The notes beneath the pieces are model-generated. The model was not told where the DNA came from. It saw only the letters and a list, made by a program, of their open reading frames with translations, and searched no databases. Both the position numbers and the translations under genes were made by a program. From positions 1 to 21,316 of the forward strand of contig JAFAEL010000226.1 of assembly GCA_023423995.1 (NCBI GenBank): a stretch of 21,316 nucleotides of DNA. The letters are read 5' to 3'. The number at the start of each line of letters is the position of its first letter. Position 1 is the stretch's first letter. Shown piece by piece: positions 7,780 to 15,915 of this stretch. The stretch comes from Pseudomonadota bacterium (GTDB lineage Bacteria; Pseudomonadota; Alphaproteobacteria; Rhizobiales; Beijerinckiaceae).

Positions 7780-9078
7780 TCAGGCAGGGTTGGCGCGCAC
7801 CGTCAGCATGTCGGCGACGGCACACACGGCCCCGATCGCGTAGGCGGCGCTCGCGAAGACCATCACGGCATCGGGGCCGACGCCATCCGCGAGCGCGCCG
7901 GCGATCACCGGCCCGACGAGTTGCCCGACCCCGAGGGAGGCGGTCGCCAGGCTGAACAGACGGGCATAGGATGCATCGCTCGTGCGCTCCCTGACATAGG
8001 CGGTGACGATCGCGGGCGTGGAAGCGAGGCCGAGGCCGACCAGGAGCGCACCCGTAAGCGGCGCGATGCCCCCCGGCGCGATAGCCGCCGCTGAGCCTGC
8101 CGCCCCGGCAAGACTGGCCAGGATCAGCGCAAACGGTTTCCACGTGCGCGACCAGAGGATCGCCGCCCCGAGGATCGAGCCGGCGATCGAGCCGAGCCCT
8201 AGAGTCACCCACGAGGCCACAACGGTGGCCATCGGCGCGTTCGCCTGGGCAAGCCGGCCGCCCACGAAGGTGGAGTACGCGATGTAGCCGACGCCGAACA
8301 TGAAATAGGCGCCGAACAGGCCGAGCCAGGAAGGCCATGACCTGCTGGCCGGCGAGGTGGAATCCGTGTGGCCCTGCCTAGGCCTTTCGGCGGTGGTACC
8401 GGTTCGATGCCCGCGCCCGACCTCCCAGGCAACGAGGAGGGCCAGGAGCGCGGGCAGGCAGAACGCCCAGCGCCAATCTCCTAGCGCGTGGAGCAGGAAG
8501 GGAGCCGAGAGCCCGCTTGCGATGATGGCGGTTCCGATCCCCGCCCAGACGGCAGCGCTCACAACGGGGCGCAAATCCGGACGCGTCCGCTCGAATACGA
8601 CCACGAACAGGGCGAGAAGCCCGACACCGGCGCCGAGACCGGTGAGCACCCTGCCGATCGCGAGCGTCGGGATGTCGTTCGCCAGCCCGTTCGCCAGCGC
8701 GCCGAACGCGAAGACGACATGCCCCCACCGGGCCAGCGCCGACATGGAGGCGTAGCGCCCGAAATAGGGCGCCAGGAGCGTACCGGCGAGGTAGGCGGCG
8801 AGGTTAGCCGAACTCAGCGCGCCGCCCGCAAAGAAGGTTAGGTCGAGGTCGCGCCGCAACGCCGGCAGGACCGTCCCGAAGCTGATCCGCGCGACGCCGA
8901 TATCGAGCGCCATCGCCACGAACGCCCATGCGATCAGGCGACGTGGCAGGCGAGCCTCCGCCAACATGGTCGGGCGAGCGCCGCCGAGGCTCGGCTGGAA
9001 GCCGCTGCCTAGGATCCGGACCCCGGCCTGGGGCTCCACAATCCTCGCGGCGGGTTGTCCCTCGGCGGAATCGGCCAT
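7780..9078 (-). CDS. Major facilitator superfamily transporter, YbfB/YjiJ-like
   Basis: This 432-residue inner-membrane transporter has about twelve hydrophobic helices, with a charged central loop (around residues 225-250, GRGHRTGTTAERPRQGHTDS). After a ~45-residue cytoplasmic leader, helix 1 runs into RISFGTVLPALRRDLDLTFF, and helix 2 contains SSANLAAYLAGTL. This pattern is typical of the YbfB/YjiJ group of MFS proteins, which are putative secondary carriers with unproven substrates. GRVLTGLGAGVG (helix 4) fits the MFS motif C region. The start at 9078 is supported by GGAGG (9088-9092) nine bases upstream. A shorter alternative begins at 8967 (MLAEARL), but has no comparable ribosome-binding site. 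It lies 120 bases downstream of aapP on the same strand, so read-through from the aap operon is possible. No substrate can be assigned. Confidence 0.88.
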   Translation of the reverse strand: MADSAEGQPAARIVEPQAGVRILGSGFQPSLGGARPTMLAEARLPRRLIAWAFVAMALDIGVARISFGTVLPALRRDLDLTFFAGGALSSANLAAYLAGTLLAPYFGRYASMSALARWGHVVFAFGALANGLANDIPTLAIGRVLTGLGAGVGLLALFVVVFERTRPDLRPVVSAAVWAGIGTAIIASGLSAPFLLHALGDWRWAFCLPALLALLVAWEVGRGHRTGTTAERPRQGHTDSTSPASRSWPSWLGLFGAYFMFGVGYIAYSTFVGGRLAQANAPMATVVASWVTLGLGSIAGSILGAAILWSRTWKPFALILASLAGAAGSAAAIAPGGIAPLTGALLVGLGLASTPAIVTAYVRERTSDASYARLFSLATASLGVGQLVGPVIAGALADGVGPDAVMVFASAAYAIGAVCAVADMLTVRANPA

Positions 9079-9198
9079 GGATCAGAGCCTCCGAACCGTG
9101 CCGCTCGCGTCTCGACCGCGGCGGATGGGAGGATCGGACGACTCTGTTTCGCGCTCATGGCGGCCGACGGGATCCGCATTTCAGGCGCAAGCCCCGCC

Positions 9199-9981
9199 CT
9201 AGTGCAGGATCTGGCTCAAGAAGAGCTTCGTGCGCTCGTGCTGCGGGTTGCGGAAGAACTCGTTTGGCTCGTTCGCTTCGACGATCTGGCCCGCATCCAT
9301 GAAGATGACCCGGTTCGCGACCTGCCGGGCGAAGCCCATCTCGTGCGTGACGCAGAGCATGGTCATCCCCTCCTCGGCGAGGCCGACCATGGTGTCGAGC
9401 ACCTCCTTGACCATCTCGGGATCCAGAGCGGAGGTCGGCTCGTCGAACAGCATGATCTTCGGGCTCATGCAGAGAGAACGCGCAATGGCGACGCGCTGCT
9501 GCTGGCCGCCCGACAGCTGGCCCGGATACTTGTTCGCCTGCTCGGGGATCTTGACGCGGGTGAGATACTTCATCGCCACCTCTTCCGCGTCCTTCTTCGG
9601 CATCTTCTTCACCCAGATCGGGGCGAGCGTGCAGTTCTCCAGGATCGTCAGGTGCGGGAACAGGTTGAAGTGCTGGAACACCATGCCGACTTCGCGGCGG
9701 ATCTCGTCGATCTTCTTCAGATCGTTCGTGAGTTCCGTCCCGTCGACGATGATGCGGCCCTTCTGGTGCTCTTCCAGGCGGTTGATGCAGCGGATCATCG
9801 TCGACTTGCCCGACCCCGAAGGCCCGCAGATGACGATGCGCTCACCCCTTCCGACGGAGAGGTTGATATCGCGCAGGACGTGGAACTCGCCGTACCACTT
9901 GTTGACGCCGAGCAGTTGGACGATCGGCTCGCCCGCCGCGGGTTTCGCCATTGTGGATGATTGTTGGGCCATGGCCGCCAT
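9199..9981 (-). CDS. aapP: General L-amino acid ABC transporter, ATP-binding subunit AapP
   Basis: This 260-residue ATPase powers the Aap polar amino-acid importer. All nucleotide-binding elements are intact: Walker [10 protein letters not shown] (53-61), Q-loop ([13 protein letters not shown]), ABC signature LSGGQ (156-160), Walker B IMLFDE ending at D180-E181, D-loop SALD, and H-loop H213 (VTHE). The sequence closely follows rhizobial AapP as I remember it ([20 protein letters not shown], and the end FLSQILH). The start at 9981 lies five bases after the aapM stop. In-frame ATGs at 9972 and 9951 are alternatives, since no Shine-Dalgarno is decisive. The frame is open upstream to 10761, but that part is a shadow of aapM. 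This is the last gene of aapJQMP. Confidence 0.95.
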   Translation of the reverse strand: MAAMAQQSSTMAKPAAGEPIVQLLGVNKWYGEFHVLRDINLSVGRGERIVICGPSGSGKSTMIRCINRLEEHQKGRIIVDGTELTNDLKKIDEIRREVGMVFQHFNLFPHLTILENCTLAPIWVKKMPKKDAEEVAMKYLTRVKIPEQANKYPGQLSGGQQQRVAIARSLCMSPKIMLFDEPTSALDPEMVKEVLDTMVGLAEEGMTMLCVTHEMGFARQVANRVIFMDAGQIVEANEPNEFFRNPQHERTKLFLSQILH

Positions 9982-9986
9982 GAGGG

Positions 9987-11147
9987 TCACCGTCTTTGTC
10001 CAGCCGCGAGCCGTCGCTCGACCATGAGCGAGTAGCGCGACATCCCGAAACAGCACAGGAAGTAGAAGAGCGCCGCGAAAGCGTAGCCCGTGTTGGACAC
10101 GGTCGGCGCTGCCCATTGCGGGTCGATGCGGGCGGATTCGATCGTCTTCATCAGGTCGAAGACGCCGATCACGTAGACGAGGCTCGTGTCCTTGAAGAGG
10201 CCGATGAAGGTGTTCACGATCCCCGGGATCACGATCCTCAGCGCCTGCGGCAGGACGATGAAGAACATCATCTTCCAGTAGCCGAGGCCGAGCGACATCG
10301 CGCCCTCGTACTGGCCCTTCGGCACCGCCTGCAGGCCGCCGCGCACCACTTCGGCCATGTAGGCGGAGGCGAAGATCGCGACGCCGACCAGCGGCCGCAG
10401 CAGCCTGTCCACCGTCATGCCGGCCGGCAGGAAGAGCGGCAGCATCGTGTTCGCCATGATGAGCACGGTGATGAGCGGCACCCCGCGGATCACCTCGATG
10501 AAGATCACCGACGCGAGCCGCACCAGGGGGAGCTTCGAGCGCCGGCCGAGCGCCAACAGGATGCCGAAGGGCAGCGAGAACACGATGCCTACGACCGAGA
10601 CCAGCAGGGTCACCAGGATCCCGCCCCAGAACGCGGTCGCGACGGGCTCGAGGCCGATGGCGCGCCATCCCGCGAGGAGGACGAACGACGCGATGGGGAA
10701 GACCAGGAAGAAATAGACGGCCCCGAGATCGCGCCGGGGCGCCTTCAGCCAGAGCAGCCACCCCAGGCCGAAAGCCAGCATCGCGAACCAGATATCCACG
10801 CGCCAGCGCTGATCGACCGGATAAGCCCCGTAGGTGAAGTAGCCGATGCGGTCGACCACGAAGGCCCAGCAGGCTCCGATCGGCCTGCCCGCCATGTCCT
10901 CGCGGCAGGCAGCCCGGTCAGCGCCGGTCCAGACCGCATCGATGAACAGGAAGCGAACCAGCGGCGGGATGACCTGGTAGAGCAGGAACAGGACGACGAG
11001 CGTCAGGACCGTATTCGTGACCGACGAGAACAGGTTCTGCCTCGCCCAGGCGAGCGGCCCGCGGACGAGATTAGGCGGCGGCAGGGCTTCGCTCTGCCGC
11101 GTCTGGACGTAGGAGAGGGAGGGCCCGGAGAGCGATTGAACGGCCAT
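9987..11147 (-). CDS. aapM: General L-amino acid ABC transporter, permease subunit AapM
   Basis: This 386-residue inner-membrane permease pairs with AapQ to form the translocation path. After a ~45-residue polar N-terminus there is a first helix ([20 protein letters not shown]) and a large loop region with extra helices, as is usual for Aap permeases, which are longer than standard HisM-type subunits. A conserved BPD transport domain follows (about 180-380). The EAA coupling loop is visible as [20 protein letters not shown] followed by [10 protein letters not shown], the contact for AapP. The start at 11147 ([10 protein letters not shown]) is two bases past the aapQ stop, with GGAG inside the aapQ 3' end as ribosome-binding site. 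The frame extends to 11249, but that part overlaps aapQ and is rejected. Confidence 0.95.
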   Translation of the reverse strand: MAVQSLSGPSLSYVQTRQSEALPPPNLVRGPLAWARQNLFSSVTNTVLTLVVLFLLYQVIPPLVRFLFIDAVWTGADRAACREDMAGRPIGACWAFVVDRIGYFTYGAYPVDQRWRVDIWFAMLAFGLGWLLWLKAPRRDLGAVYFFLVFPIASFVLLAGWRAIGLEPVATAFWGGILVTLLVSVVGIVFSLPFGILLALGRRSKLPLVRLASVIFIEVIRGVPLITVLIMANTMLPLFLPAGMTVDRLLRPLVGVAIFASAYMAEVVRGGLQAVPKGQYEGAMSLGLGYWKMMFFIVLPQALRIVIPGIVNTFIGLFKDTSLVYVIGVFDLMKTIESARIDPQWAAPTVSNTGYAFAALFYFLCCFGMSRYSLMVERRLAAGQRR

Positions 11148-11149
11148 GG

Positions 11150-12349
11150 CTAGCGCTCCACCAGCGCCTTGCGGGCATTGTACCAGTTCATGAAGCTCGC
11201 AGTCGCGATCGATATGGTCAGGTAGACCGCCATCGTGATCGCCACGCACTCGATCGCCTGGCCGGTCTGGTTGAGCACGGTGCCCATGAACACCTGGACG
11301 AGGTCCGGGTAGCCGATCACGACGGCGAGCGAGGAGTTCTTCGTCAGGTTCAGGTACTGGCTCGTGAGCGGCGGAATGATCACCCGCATGGCTTGCGGGA
11401 TAACCACGAGCCGAAGCGTCTGCCCCGGCGCGAGCCCCAGCGCATAGGCCGCCTCGGTCTGCCCCCTGGATACGGCCAGGATGCCCGCCCTCACGATCTC
11501 GGCGATGAAGGCCGCCGTGTAGATGGTGAGCCCGAGCGTGAGCGCGACGAGTTCGGGGAAGACCTGGAGTCCGCCCCGCAGGTTGAAGGTGCCCTTGATC
11601 GGGAAATCAAAGGAGATCGGGTTGACGGCGACGAGCGCCAGCACGGCCCAGGCGAGGAGCGGCAGCCCCAGGACGAAGCCGAGCGTGGCACGGATCACCG
11701 GCGATTGCTGGCCCGTCGAAGCTTGCTTCCGGTGGGCCTGGATCGCGTACACGATCGCGGCCGCAACGCCGATCCCGAGCGCGGCGAGCACGATCCAGAC
11801 ATCGTCTGCGAAGAGCGGCTTCGGGATGTAGAGACCGCGGTTGTTGAGGAAGACACTGCCGCCGACCGCGACCGAATTGCGGGGATCGGGCAACGACCGC
11901 AGGACGGCGATGTACCAGAACAGGAGCTGCAGCAGCAGCGGCAGGTTCCGGACCACCTCGACGTAGACCGTCGCGGCCCGGGCCACGATCCAGTTTGAGG
12001 ACAGCCGCGCAACGCCGATGACGAAGCCGAGAAGGGTCGCAAGCACGATCCCGATGGCGGCGACCAGGAGCGTGTTCAGGAGCCCGACCACGAAGGCCCG
12101 GCCGTAGGTCGAACTCGCCGAGTAGGGAATCAGGGTCTGGCTGATGTCGAAGCCGGAGGTCGATTCCAGGAACCCGAAGCCGGACGCGATCTTGGCTGCC
12201 CGGAGATTCTCGATGGCGTTGGACGCCGCCATCCAGATCAGGCCGACGACCACAATGACCAGGATGACCTGGTAGGCGATCCCGCGGACCCTGGGATCGT
12301 TCAGGAAGGACGCTCTGGCGGGCTCGGGGGCCCTGGCTATGCTCGACAA
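11150..12349 (-). CDS. aapQ: General L-amino acid ABC transporter, permease subunit AapQ (TTG start)
   Basis: This inner-membrane permease of 399 residues is the partner of AapM. Helix 1 is at about residues 25-42 (YQVILVIVVVGLIWMAAS). A membrane domain (GRAFVVGLLNTLLVAAIGIV) follows, with VYVEVVRNLPLLLQLLFWY, the usual polar-amino-acid permease motif, and the EAA loop EAAYALGLAPGQTLRLVVIP ahead of QAMRVIIPP. The start codon is TTG (12349-12347) with GGAG eight bases upstream. The next in-frame ATG is at residue 40, inside helix 1, so it would destroy the first membrane segment. The 104-base gap to aapJ carries a hairpin (see 12421-12445), whereas the aapQ-aapM and aapM-aapP junctions are two and five bases. 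The weak start codon plus hairpin would lower permease output relative to the binding protein. Confidence 0.94.
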   Translation of the reverse strand: MSSIARAPEPARASFLNDPRVRGIAYQVILVIVVVGLIWMAASNAIENLRAAKIASGFGFLESTSGFDISQTLIPYSASSTYGRAFVVGLLNTLLVAAIGIVLATLLGFVIGVARLSSNWIVARAATVYVEVVRNLPLLLQLLFWYIAVLRSLPDPRNSVAVGGSVFLNNRGLYIPKPLFADDVWIVLAALGIGVAAAIVYAIQAHRKQASTGQQSPVIRATLGFVLGLPLLAWAVLALVAVNPISFDFPIKGTFNLRGGLQVFPELVALTLGLTIYTAAFIAEIVRAGILAVSRGQTEAAYALGLAPGQTLRLVVIPQAMRVIIPPLTSQYLNLTKNSSLAVVIGYPDLVQVFMGTVLNQTGQAIECVAITMAVYLTISIATASFMNWYNARKALVER

Positions 12350-12420
12350 AGCCTGTTCTCCGGCCGGCTTATTGGCTCAGTACCAGCTCGCGAGGAGACG
12401 CAAGGACCGGGCCTGAGCGA

Positions 12421-12445
12421 GGGGCGCCCCGGATCGGAGCGCCCC
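12421..12445 (-). promoter_or_regulatory. Hairpin in the aapJ-aapQ gap
   Basis: GGGGCGC (12421-12427) and GCGCCCC (12439-12445) form a 7-bp GC-only stem with an 11-base loop, starting eight bases after the aapJ stop in transcript order. There is no T-run after it. Hairpins here are common in binding-protein transporter operons, where they protect the upstream message or partly terminate. This is inferred, not shown. Confidence 0.5.
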
Positions 12446-12453
12446 GGTTTCGA

Positions 12454-13488
12454 TCAGCGGATCGGCGGAGCGAACTGCAGCCCGCCCTTGTTCCAGAGCG
12501 CGTTCAGGCCGCGCTTGATCTTGAGGCGAGAACCCTCGCCGACATTCCGGTCGAAGATCTCGCCGTAATTGCCGACGCCCTTGATGATGCGGACCGCCCA
12601 ATCCTTCGTCAGCCCGACCGACTCGCCGAAGGACCCTTCGGTGCCGAGGAGCCGCTTGATCTCCGGATTGTCCGACTTCGTCATCTGGTCGACATTCGCC
12701 TTCGTCACGCCGAGCTCCTCGGCGGCCAGAAGCGCGTTGTGCGTCCACTTCACGATGTCCGCCCATTGCGCGTCGCCCTTGCGGACGGCCGGGCCGAGCG
12801 GCTCCTTGGAGATGATCTCCGGCAGGACGATGTGGTCGTCCGGCGCCGAGGCGCGCAGGCGCTCCGCATAGAGACCCGAGGCGTCCGTCGTGAAGGCGTC
12901 GCAGCGCCCGGTATCGTAGGCCTTGAACGTCTCGTCCGAGGTGGCGAAGGCCACGACCTCGTACTTCATGTTGTTGGCGCGGAAGTAGTCGGCGAGGTTC
13001 AGCTCGGTCGTCGTGCCCTGCTGCGTGCAGATCGAGGCGCCGTTCAGTTCCTTGGCCGAGGCGACGCCGAGCTTCTTGCGGACCATGAAGCCCTGGCCGT
13101 CATAGTAGTTGACGCCCGCGAAGGTCAGGCCGAGCGCCGTGTCGCGCGACATCGTCCAGGTCGTGTTCCGGATCAGGACATCCACCTCGCCCGATTGGAG
13201 CGCGGTGAAACGGTCCTTGGCGGCCAGCGGCGTAAAGCGGACCTTGGTCGGGTCGTTGAAGATCGCCGCCGCCAGGGCGCGGCAGTAATCGACGTCGAGG
13301 CCCGACCAGTTGCCCTGCGCGTCGGGCACGCCGAAGCCGGCAAGGCCCGTGTTCGAGCCGCACTGCAGGAAGCCCTTCTGCTTGATGTTGTTCAGCGTGG
13401 CCTGGGCCGACGCGTCGGCGGCGCCCAGACCAACCCCGGCGAGCCCAACGGCGAGCCCGAGCGCGAGGGTCGCAAGTCTCGATGTCAT
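12454..13488 (-). CDS. aapJ: General L-amino acid ABC transporter, periplasmic binding protein AapJ
   Basis: This 344-residue periplasmic binding protein delivers L-amino acids to AapQM. A signal peptide spans residues 1-30 (MTSRLATLALGLAVGLAGVG, ending in ADASAQA), and the mature chain starts near TLNNIKQKGFLQCGSN. Family landmarks are GLDVDYCRALAAAIF, KVRFTPLAAKDRFTALQSGE, VDVLIRNTTWTMSRD and QGTTTELNLADYFRANNM, all standard for the long AapJ/BztA branch of the SBP_bac_3 family. The start at 13488 is chosen because it begins the signal peptide and has a GGAG about a dozen bases upstream; an in-frame start at 13629 is rejected. First gene of the operon, divergent from metC across 173 bases. 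Control by nitrogen status would be expected from relatives, but no regulator site was recognised. Confidence 0.96.
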   Translation of the reverse strand: MTSRLATLALGLAVGLAGVGLGAADASAQATLNNIKQKGFLQCGSNTGLAGFGVPDAQGNWSGLDVDYCRALAAAIFNDPTKVRFTPLAAKDRFTALQSGEVDVLIRNTTWTMSRDTALGLTFAGVNYYDGQGFMVRKKLGVASAKELNGASICTQQGTTTELNLADYFRANNMKYEVVAFATSDETFKAYDTGRCDAFTTDASGLYAERLRASAPDDHIVLPEIISKEPLGPAVRKGDAQWADIVKWTHNALLAAEELGVTKANVDQMTKSDNPEIKRLLGTEGSFGESVGLTKDWAVRIIKGVGNYGEIFDRNVGEGSRLKIKRGLNALWNKGGLQFAPPIR

Positions 13489-13584
13489 GTTCGAAAGTTC
13501 TCCACTCTGAAGTGCCGGTTGTGCGCAGGTTTCATTCCGAGCGCATTCGGAAAGCGGCCGCCCACCCACTGCAGCTTTGATGCC

Positions 13585-13613
13585 ATCGAATTGGACAACA
13601 CTCATCCGGTCAA
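13585..13613 (-). promoter_or_regulatory. Possible sigma-70 promoter for aapJ
   Basis: On the minus strand TTGACC (13613-13608) is followed, after exactly 17 bases, by TTCGAT (13590-13585). The -35 is good and the -10 is poor (3 of 6). It would give a leader of roughly 90 bases before aapJ. The same 173-base gap must also hold the metC promoter, for which I could not pick a convincing pair. Confidence 0.3.
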
Positions 13614-13661
13614 GTGAGGCACAATGCAACCTTCGCTTGACGCGGCAAAGCCGACCCGGCC

Positions 13662-14864
13662 ATGACCGGGGTGATGGCCCAGCACCCCTCCGCTCATCTC
13701 GACCGTTTCCGCGAGCGCACGCGACTCGTCCATGCGGGACGTGACCCGTTCGAGCAGCACGGCTTCGTCAACACGCCGATCTATCGCGGCTCGACGGTGC
13801 TCTACCCGAACGTGGACGAGTTCCTCCACCGCCGGAACACGAAATTCACCTACGGCACGCAGGGCACGCCGACCATCCGGTCGCTCGAGACCGCCTGGTC
13901 GGGCCTCGCCGGCGCAGCCGAGACCGTCCTGACCCCTTCGGGCCTCGCCGCCATCACGCTCGCGCTCATGACGGTGTGCGAGGCGGGAACGCACATCCTG
14001 GTGCCGGACTCGGTGTATCGGCCGACCCGGAACTTCTGCGACACCGTGCTGCGGCGGCTCGGGATCGAGACCACCTATTACGACCCGCTCCTGGGCGAGG
14101 ATCTCCGGGAGCTGTTCCGGCCCAACACGACGGTCGTCTTCACGGAGGCGCCCGGCTCGCAGACCTTCGAGATGCAGGACATTCCCGCCATCGCGGCGGT
14201 CGCGCACGCCCGGGACGCGGTCGTGCTCATGGACAACACCTGGGCCACCCCCCTCTTCTTCCCGCCGCACGAGAACGGTGTGGACATCTGCATCGAGGCC
14301 GGCACCAAGTACCTGTCCGGCGGCTCGGACCTGCTGATCGGCCTCACTTCCGCAAACGAGACCTGGGCCAAGCGCCTGCGGGACACGGCCAGCGCCTTTG
14401 CCATGTGCGCAGGGCCGGAGGACGCCTTCCTGGGCCTGCGCGGACTGCGGACGATGGCCCTGCGGCTGAAGGAGCACGAGCGCCAGGCATTGGAAATGGC
14501 ACGCTGGTTCGAGGCCCGTCCCGAAGTGGCCCGCGTGCTTCACCCGGCCCTCGAGACCGACCCGGGCCACGCGATCTGGAAGCGCGACTTCAAGGGGTCC
14601 TCGGGGCTGTTCTCGATCATCCTGAACCCCGCGAGCCGCGAAGCGCTCGCCGCCATGGTGGACGGGATCGAGCTCTTCGGCATCGGGGCTTCCTGGGGTG
14701 GCTTCGAGAGCCTTGTCCTGCCGTTCGATCCGCGCGCCTACCGGACCGCGACCCGCTGGGAGGCCGAAGGGCCGGCGCTCCGCTTCCATATCGGCCTGGA
14801 GGATCTCGACGACCTGAAGGCCGACCTCGAGGCGGGCTTCGACCGGCTGCGGGCGACGGCATGA
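13662..14864 (+). CDS. metC: Cystathionine beta-lyase (PLP-dependent)
   Basis: This 400-residue cytoplasmic Cys/Met-metabolism PLP enzyme cleaves cystathionine to homocysteine, pyruvate and ammonia in methionine synthesis. Landmarks: FVNTPIYRGSTVLYPN (36-50), YGTQGTPT with Tyr64 near the cofactor phosphate, TPSGLAAITLAL (91-102), D191 in VVLMDNTWATP binding the PLP ring nitrogen, and the Schiff-base lysine K216 in AGTKYLSGGSD. The C-terminal GIGASWGGFESLVLPF is typical of cystathionine beta-lyases rather than gamma-synthases. The closest look is to the alphaproteobacterial MetC group. The start could be 13662 or the in-frame ATG at 13674 (MAQHPSA); neither has a strong Shine-Dalgarno. It overlaps the following DUF4424 gene by four bases (ATGA) and diverges from aapJ, an arrangement I recall from other Rhizobiales. 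Confidence 0.93.
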   Translation: MTGVMAQHPSAHLDRFRERTRLVHAGRDPFEQHGFVNTPIYRGSTVLYPNVDEFLHRRNTKFTYGTQGTPTIRSLETAWSGLAGAAETVLTPSGLAAITLALMTVCEAGTHILVPDSVYRPTRNFCDTVLRRLGIETTYYDPLLGEDLRELFRPNTTVVFTEAPGSQTFEMQDIPAIAAVAHARDAVVLMDNTWATPLFFPPHENGVDICIEAGTKYLSGGSDLLIGLTSANETWAKRLRDTASAFAMCAGPEDAFLGLRGLRTMALRLKEHERQALEMARWFEARPEVARVLHPALETDPGHAIWKRDFKGSSGLFSIILNPASREALAAMVDGIELFGIGASWGGFESLVLPFDPRAYRTATRWEAEGPALRFHIGLEDLDDLKADLEAGFDRLRATA

Positions 14865-15856
14865 TGCGGTTCGCAGCCGTCGCCTGCCTCGCCGCCCTTC
14901 TCGGCTGGGCCGCCGGTGCGGCTGCGAACGATTCGACCGCCGAGCTGTCGGCGGGCGGGCTCGTCCTCTCAACAAGCGCCGATATCCGCATGGTATCGGA
15001 AGACCTCTATGTCTCGGCGCGCGAGATCCGGGTCGGATATCGATTCCTGAACACGGCGCCCCGCGACATCTCCACGGTCGTTGCGTTCCCCCTTCCGGAC
15101 CTCACGGGCGCGCCCGACGCCAACATTTCCCTGCCGGAGGCGGAGAGCGACAATTTCGTCGGTTTCGCGACCCGGGTGAACGGCGCGCCCGTCGCTACGG
15201 AGGTCGAACGCCGAGTCCTTGCGGCCGGGATCGACCGGACGGACAGGCTGCGCCAGCACGGGATCCCGCTCCATCCGCTCTCGCGGGAGACCCAGCGGGC
15301 GCTCGACGCCCTCCCCCGCGAGCGCTGGAAGGAGCTGGTCGAGCTCGGCCTCGTGGAGATCGAGAGCTACGACGATACCGGTCAGGGCATGAAGGACCAC
15401 GCGGTGCCGCGCTGGACGCTCAAGACTACCTATCACTGGCGGCAGACGTTTCCGGCCGGGCGGGAGATCACGGTCGAGCACAGCTACAGGCCCGTCGTCG
15501 GGTACTCCGTCGTGACGCCGCTGGCCTTCCCGGAGTTCCGGCGGGAGGCGGATTTCGCGCGCTACCAGGCGAGCTACTGCATGGATGCCGACTTCCTCTC
15601 CGCCGTCCGCCGGGTCGCGAGCAGCCACCCGCAGGAAGCGCGCATCTCCTACGTCCTCAAGACCGGGGCGAACTGGGCCGGCCCCATCGGGGAGTTCCGG
15701 CTCGTCGTCGACAAGGGAAACCCGTCGAACCTCGTCAGCTTCTGCGGCGAGGGTGTGCGCAAGATCTCGCCCACCCGCTTCGAGATGAGGAAGCGCGACT
15801 TCACGCCCACCGAGGATCTCGGGATCCTCATCATCGGACGGGATCTCGCGCCCTAG
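14861..15856 (+). CDS. Secreted DUF4424-family protein
   Basis: This 331-residue exported protein of unknown function fits the DUF4424 family as I remember it. A signal peptide occupies residues 1-22 (MMRFAAVACLAALLGWAAGA to AA). The mature protein starts NDSTAELSAGGLVLSTSADI, with IRMVSEDLYVSAREIRVGYRF next, a beta-rich pattern. WTLKTTYHWRQTFPAGREIT and HSYRPVVG in the middle are landmarks of the family. Two cysteines (in YCMDADF and SFCGEGV) could form a disulfide in the periplasm. The start shares bases with the metC stop (ATGATGA; either of two tandem ATGs), so translation is coupled. What a periplasmic DUF4424 protein has to do with methionine synthesis is unclear; the overlap may be only compaction. 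Confidence 0.82.
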   Translation: MMRFAAVACLAALLGWAAGAAANDSTAELSAGGLVLSTSADIRMVSEDLYVSAREIRVGYRFLNTAPRDISTVVAFPLPDLTGAPDANISLPEAESDNFVGFATRVNGAPVATEVERRVLAAGIDRTDRLRQHGIPLHPLSRETQRALDALPRERWKELVELGLVEIESYDDTGQGMKDHAVPRWTLKTTYHWRQTFPAGREITVEHSYRPVVGYSVVTPLAFPEFRREADFARYQASYCMDADFLSAVRRVASSHPQEARISYVLKTGANWAGPIGEFRLVVDKGNPSNLVSFCGEGVRKISPTRFEMRKRDFTPTEDLGILIIGRDLAP

Positions 15857-15915
15857 AGACACAACCCGCCTCGCGGGACGATAAAGACGACAAGCAGAGA
15901 CCGGGAAGATCGCTC

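Noticed and set aside
9982..10761. N-terminal extension of the AapP frame
   Set aside because: It translates aapM out of frame; the ABC ATPase sequence begins only after 9981.
13614..13661. Possible SAM-II riboswitch before metC
   Set aside because: Such elements occur before methionine genes in alphaproteobacteria, but I could not build the pseudoknot and only ~50 bases are free of the aapJ promoter candidate.
13602..14975. 457-residue - strand ORF
   Set aside because: It covers metC in antisense; no domain or ribosome-binding site, and metC has intact PLP-site residues.
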